Shown piece after piece: positions 24,997 through 26,371 of a DNA stretch of 26,371 nt. Numbering within the stretch: position 1 is the first letter of the stretch; each line of letters begins with the position of its first letter. Position numbers and translations under genes: made by a program. Under the pieces are notes generated by a model. The model had not been told where the DNA came from. It did not search any database and saw only the letters and a list, made by a program, of their open reading frames with translations. This stretch comes from JBDKJS01 sp039806065 (lineage in GTDB: Bacteria; Bacteroidota; Bacteroidia; AKYH767-A; 2013-40CM-41-45): NCBI GenBank assembly GCA_039806065.1, contig JBDKJS010000188.1, positions 1-26,371 of the forward strand. The letters are read 5' to 3'.

Positions 24997-25592
24997 TGTA
25001 CAAGGTTATATTAGCCTTATTATTGGCACCTTGCGTTTTGTTCGGTCAAGACTTTAAGCTTCGGCTCGATGCATCATTGTTAGGATCCCAGGTTTCTGGT
25101 GATTATTTGGCTGGCTTTAATAAAATTGGTTTTAGCGGAGGTGTTGGAATTGAAAGGCAATTATCCAAATTGTTGAGGGTAAATACAGCCATATGGTTCA
25201 CTCAAAAGGGAAGTAGGAGTGAAACCAATCCAACCAGCATTGATTATTACGTGATGCGACTTAATTATTTAGAAATTCCTTTGCTCATCAACTGTTCCCT
25301 AATTAATAAAACTAGCTTAACTTCTGGCATCAGCACTGGTGTGTTGGTCAATTCTTCCGAACAGACTGCCTTTGGAAAATTTAAGGGTGGTGATTTCACA
25401 GCACTTGATTTAAACTTTTTATTAGGTATTGAGTACCAACTGTCAGAAAAAGTAGCATTAACATTCACCTACGGCCAATCATTACTGCCTATAAGGGAAA
25501 TTGCAGGCACTTCCATTAACATTTTTGCCGGTAATGACCAGTACAACTCTTGGCTTAAACTCGGTTTTTCTAGAATATTAATAGGGCAATAA
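24996..25592 (+). CDS. Outer-membrane beta-barrel protein (PorT-like)
   Basis: 198 residues: a signal peptide (MYKVILALLLAPCVLFGQ) then an eight-strand-type barrel pattern of alternating polar and hydrophobic residues (GFSGGVGIERQLSKLLRVN, FTQKGSRS, LNYLEIPLLIN, LLGIEYQLSEKVALTFTYG, SWLKLGFSRILIGQ). This is the outer membrane protein beta-barrel domain seen in PorT-type proteins. PorT itself takes part in T9SS, but that function cannot be assumed here. The start overlaps the preceding stop by one base (TAATG), so it is the fourth member of the coupled operon. Confidence 0.82.
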   Translation: MYKVILALLLAPCVLFGQDFKLRLDASLLGSQVSGDYLAGFNKIGFSGGVGIERQLSKLLRVNTAIWFTQKGSRSETNPTSIDYYVMRLNYLEIPLLINCSLINKTSLTSGISTGVLVNSSEQTAFGKFKGGDFTALDLNFLLGIEYQLSEKVALTFTYGQSLLPIREIAGTSINIFAGNDQYNSWLKLGFSRILIGQ

Positions 25593-25703
25593 TTGGCTTA
25601 ATCGTGTAAGAATTTAAAGCATATTCAATTTTTTTTACTGAGGTCAACCGGTAAAGAATAGCAAATCAAATATTTAAACGCGTAAGAAAATTTCAATTTA
25701 GGT

Positions 25704-25734
25704 TTTGGGGTTATGATTCGTTGAAGCATATTTG
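25704..25734 (+). promoter_or_regulatory. Promoter for the right-edge secreted protein
   Basis: TTTG (25704-25707) is followed after 19 nt by CATATTTG (25727-25734), 7 of 8 matching TAnnTTTG. The start codon at 25763 lies about 28 nt downstream. The gap between 25593 and this promoter holds AT-rich sequence and no clear terminator. Confidence 0.55.
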
Positions 25735-25762
25735 CATCATCAAAATCAAAAAACCAAAACAA

Positions 25763-26371
25763 ATGAAAAAATTTCTTTTACTCTGCTGCGTAAATCTAGC
25801 GATATTCGCTAGTGCATCAGCTCAATGTGTTAGCTTCACAGCTAGTCAAGCAGGTGCCGTTTCTGTTTATTCTTTTACCGCAAGTGGAACTTTCAATCCA
25901 GTTGCATCTGCCATTTATTGGGACTTCGGTAATGGTGCCACTGGATTTGGTGCCACTGTTGTTCATCAGTTTAGTACCTTTGGAACACATTTAGTTTGTG
26001 TTACTGTGGTGGATAGTACCATGTTGGGCTGTTCGGGCACCTTTTGTGATTCAGTAATTATTGGAAGCAATGGCAATTGTGGAGTGAGTTTAAATGGTGG
26101 TGTAGCCGGTTCAGCTTATCAGATAGCAGCCATTCCTACAGGGCAGGCGCCATTCAATTATACCTGGTCTACCAATGATGCCAATAATGGTGCTACAGCA
26201 TCAGTTGTATCAGGGCCAATGAGTGCTACAGTGAATACGTATTGTGTTCAAATAACAGATGCATTGGGTTGTATGGCTACTAACTGTACCACGCTTGTAA
26301 ATCCATCCTCTGGTTGTACGGCTAATTTCGTTTCCTATCAAGATTCACTGCAACCTGGAACTTTCTACTTC
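25763..26371 (+). CDS. Secreted PKD-repeat protein (3' end outside window)
   Basis: An open frame runs from the ATG at 25763 to the window end (203 codons, no stop). It starts with a signal peptide (MKKFLLLCCVNLAIFASASAQ). Residues about 22-100 are a PKD-type domain with the hallmark WDFGNG and a GTHLVCVTV strand. A second domain (residues about 105-190) is rich in Cys and Thr. The beginning of a third unit (TANFVSYQDSLQPGTFYF) follows. It resembles large T9SS cargo proteins that end in a sorting domain beyond the window. No enzymatic motif is seen. Confidence 0.85.
   Translation, partial: MKKFLLLCCVNLAIFASASAQCVSFTASQAGAVSVYSFTASGTFNPVASAIYWDFGNGATGFGATVVHQFSTFGTHLVCVTVVDSTMLGCSGTFCDSVIIGSNGNCGVSLNGGVAGSAYQIAAIPTGQAPFNYTWSTNDANNGATASVVSGPMSATVNTYCVQITDALGCMATNCTTLVNPSSGCTANFVSYQDSLQPGTFYF

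Noticed and set aside
1..26371. CRISPR array, transposase, tRNA, rRNA or prophage
   Set aside because: No spaced direct repeats of CRISPR type, no transposase or integrase motifs and no tRNA cloverleaf were found by eye; the repeats seen are protein-coding domain repeats.

Overview
The window looks like a chromosomal segment of a Bacteroidota bacterium, probably of the Chitinophagales/Sphingobacteriales type; the order is inference, the phylum is well supported. The evidence is: AT-rich DNA; Bacteroidota-type promoters (TTG/TTTG, 19-23 nt, TAnnTTTG) and few Shine-Dalgarno sequences; two proteins with type IX secretion (T9SS) type A C-terminal sorting domains and one with a gliding-motility-associated (CHU_C, type B) C-terminus; a DUF6029 barrel; an Omp28-type lipoprotein; and large secreted PKD/Ig-repeat proteins at both edges. 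No mobile element, CRISPR array, tRNA or rRNA was seen.

Layout. 1-1486 (minus): 5' part of a secreted protein with a TIM-barrel-like N-domain and alternating Ig-like repeats, cut by the window edge. 1780-7094 (plus): a metabolic and proteolytic run: isoaspartyl peptidase/asparaginase overlapping a threonine aldolase, a ferredoxin-NADP-reductase-like flavoprotein, and a tandem M16 peptidase pair (one zinc-binding, one without the zinc motif). 7095-10912 (plus): a clear promoter, a long leader, a small two-helix membrane protein and a 1109-residue surface protein with fibronectin-like repeats and a type B sorting domain. 10991-12463 (plus): IMP dehydrogenase (guaB).

12472-15806 (minus): a tight four-gene operon with no intergenic space: lipoprotein phosphatase/phosphodiesterase, NlpC/P60 peptidase, secreted beta-propeller, FAD oxidoreductase. 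16056-16529 (plus): peroxiredoxin, overlapping tail-to-tail with a ZIP metal transporter (minus), which itself overlaps an upstream methyltransferase. 18071-19189 (plus): CorA, ending at a bidirectional terminator shared with the next minus-strand genes.

19246-25592 is the most distinctive part. Two T9SS cargo genes (minus; one carries a CGPC thioredoxin-like domain) lie divergent from a coupled plus-strand operon: TlpA-like thioredoxin, DUF6029 barrel, Omp28-like lipoprotein with CGNC, and a PorT-like barrel. Three neighbouring proteins with a CxxC thioredoxin-type motif are thus predicted for three envelope sites (cell surface, periplasm, outer-membrane lipoprotein), together with two predicted outer-membrane barrels. 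25763-26371 (plus): 5' part of another secreted PKD-repeat protein, behind its own promoter and cut by the right edge.

Most genes belong to recognised families. The candidate for a less-described system is the envelope thiol/barrel module at 20-25.6 kb; the four-gene phosphatase/NlpC operon is second.
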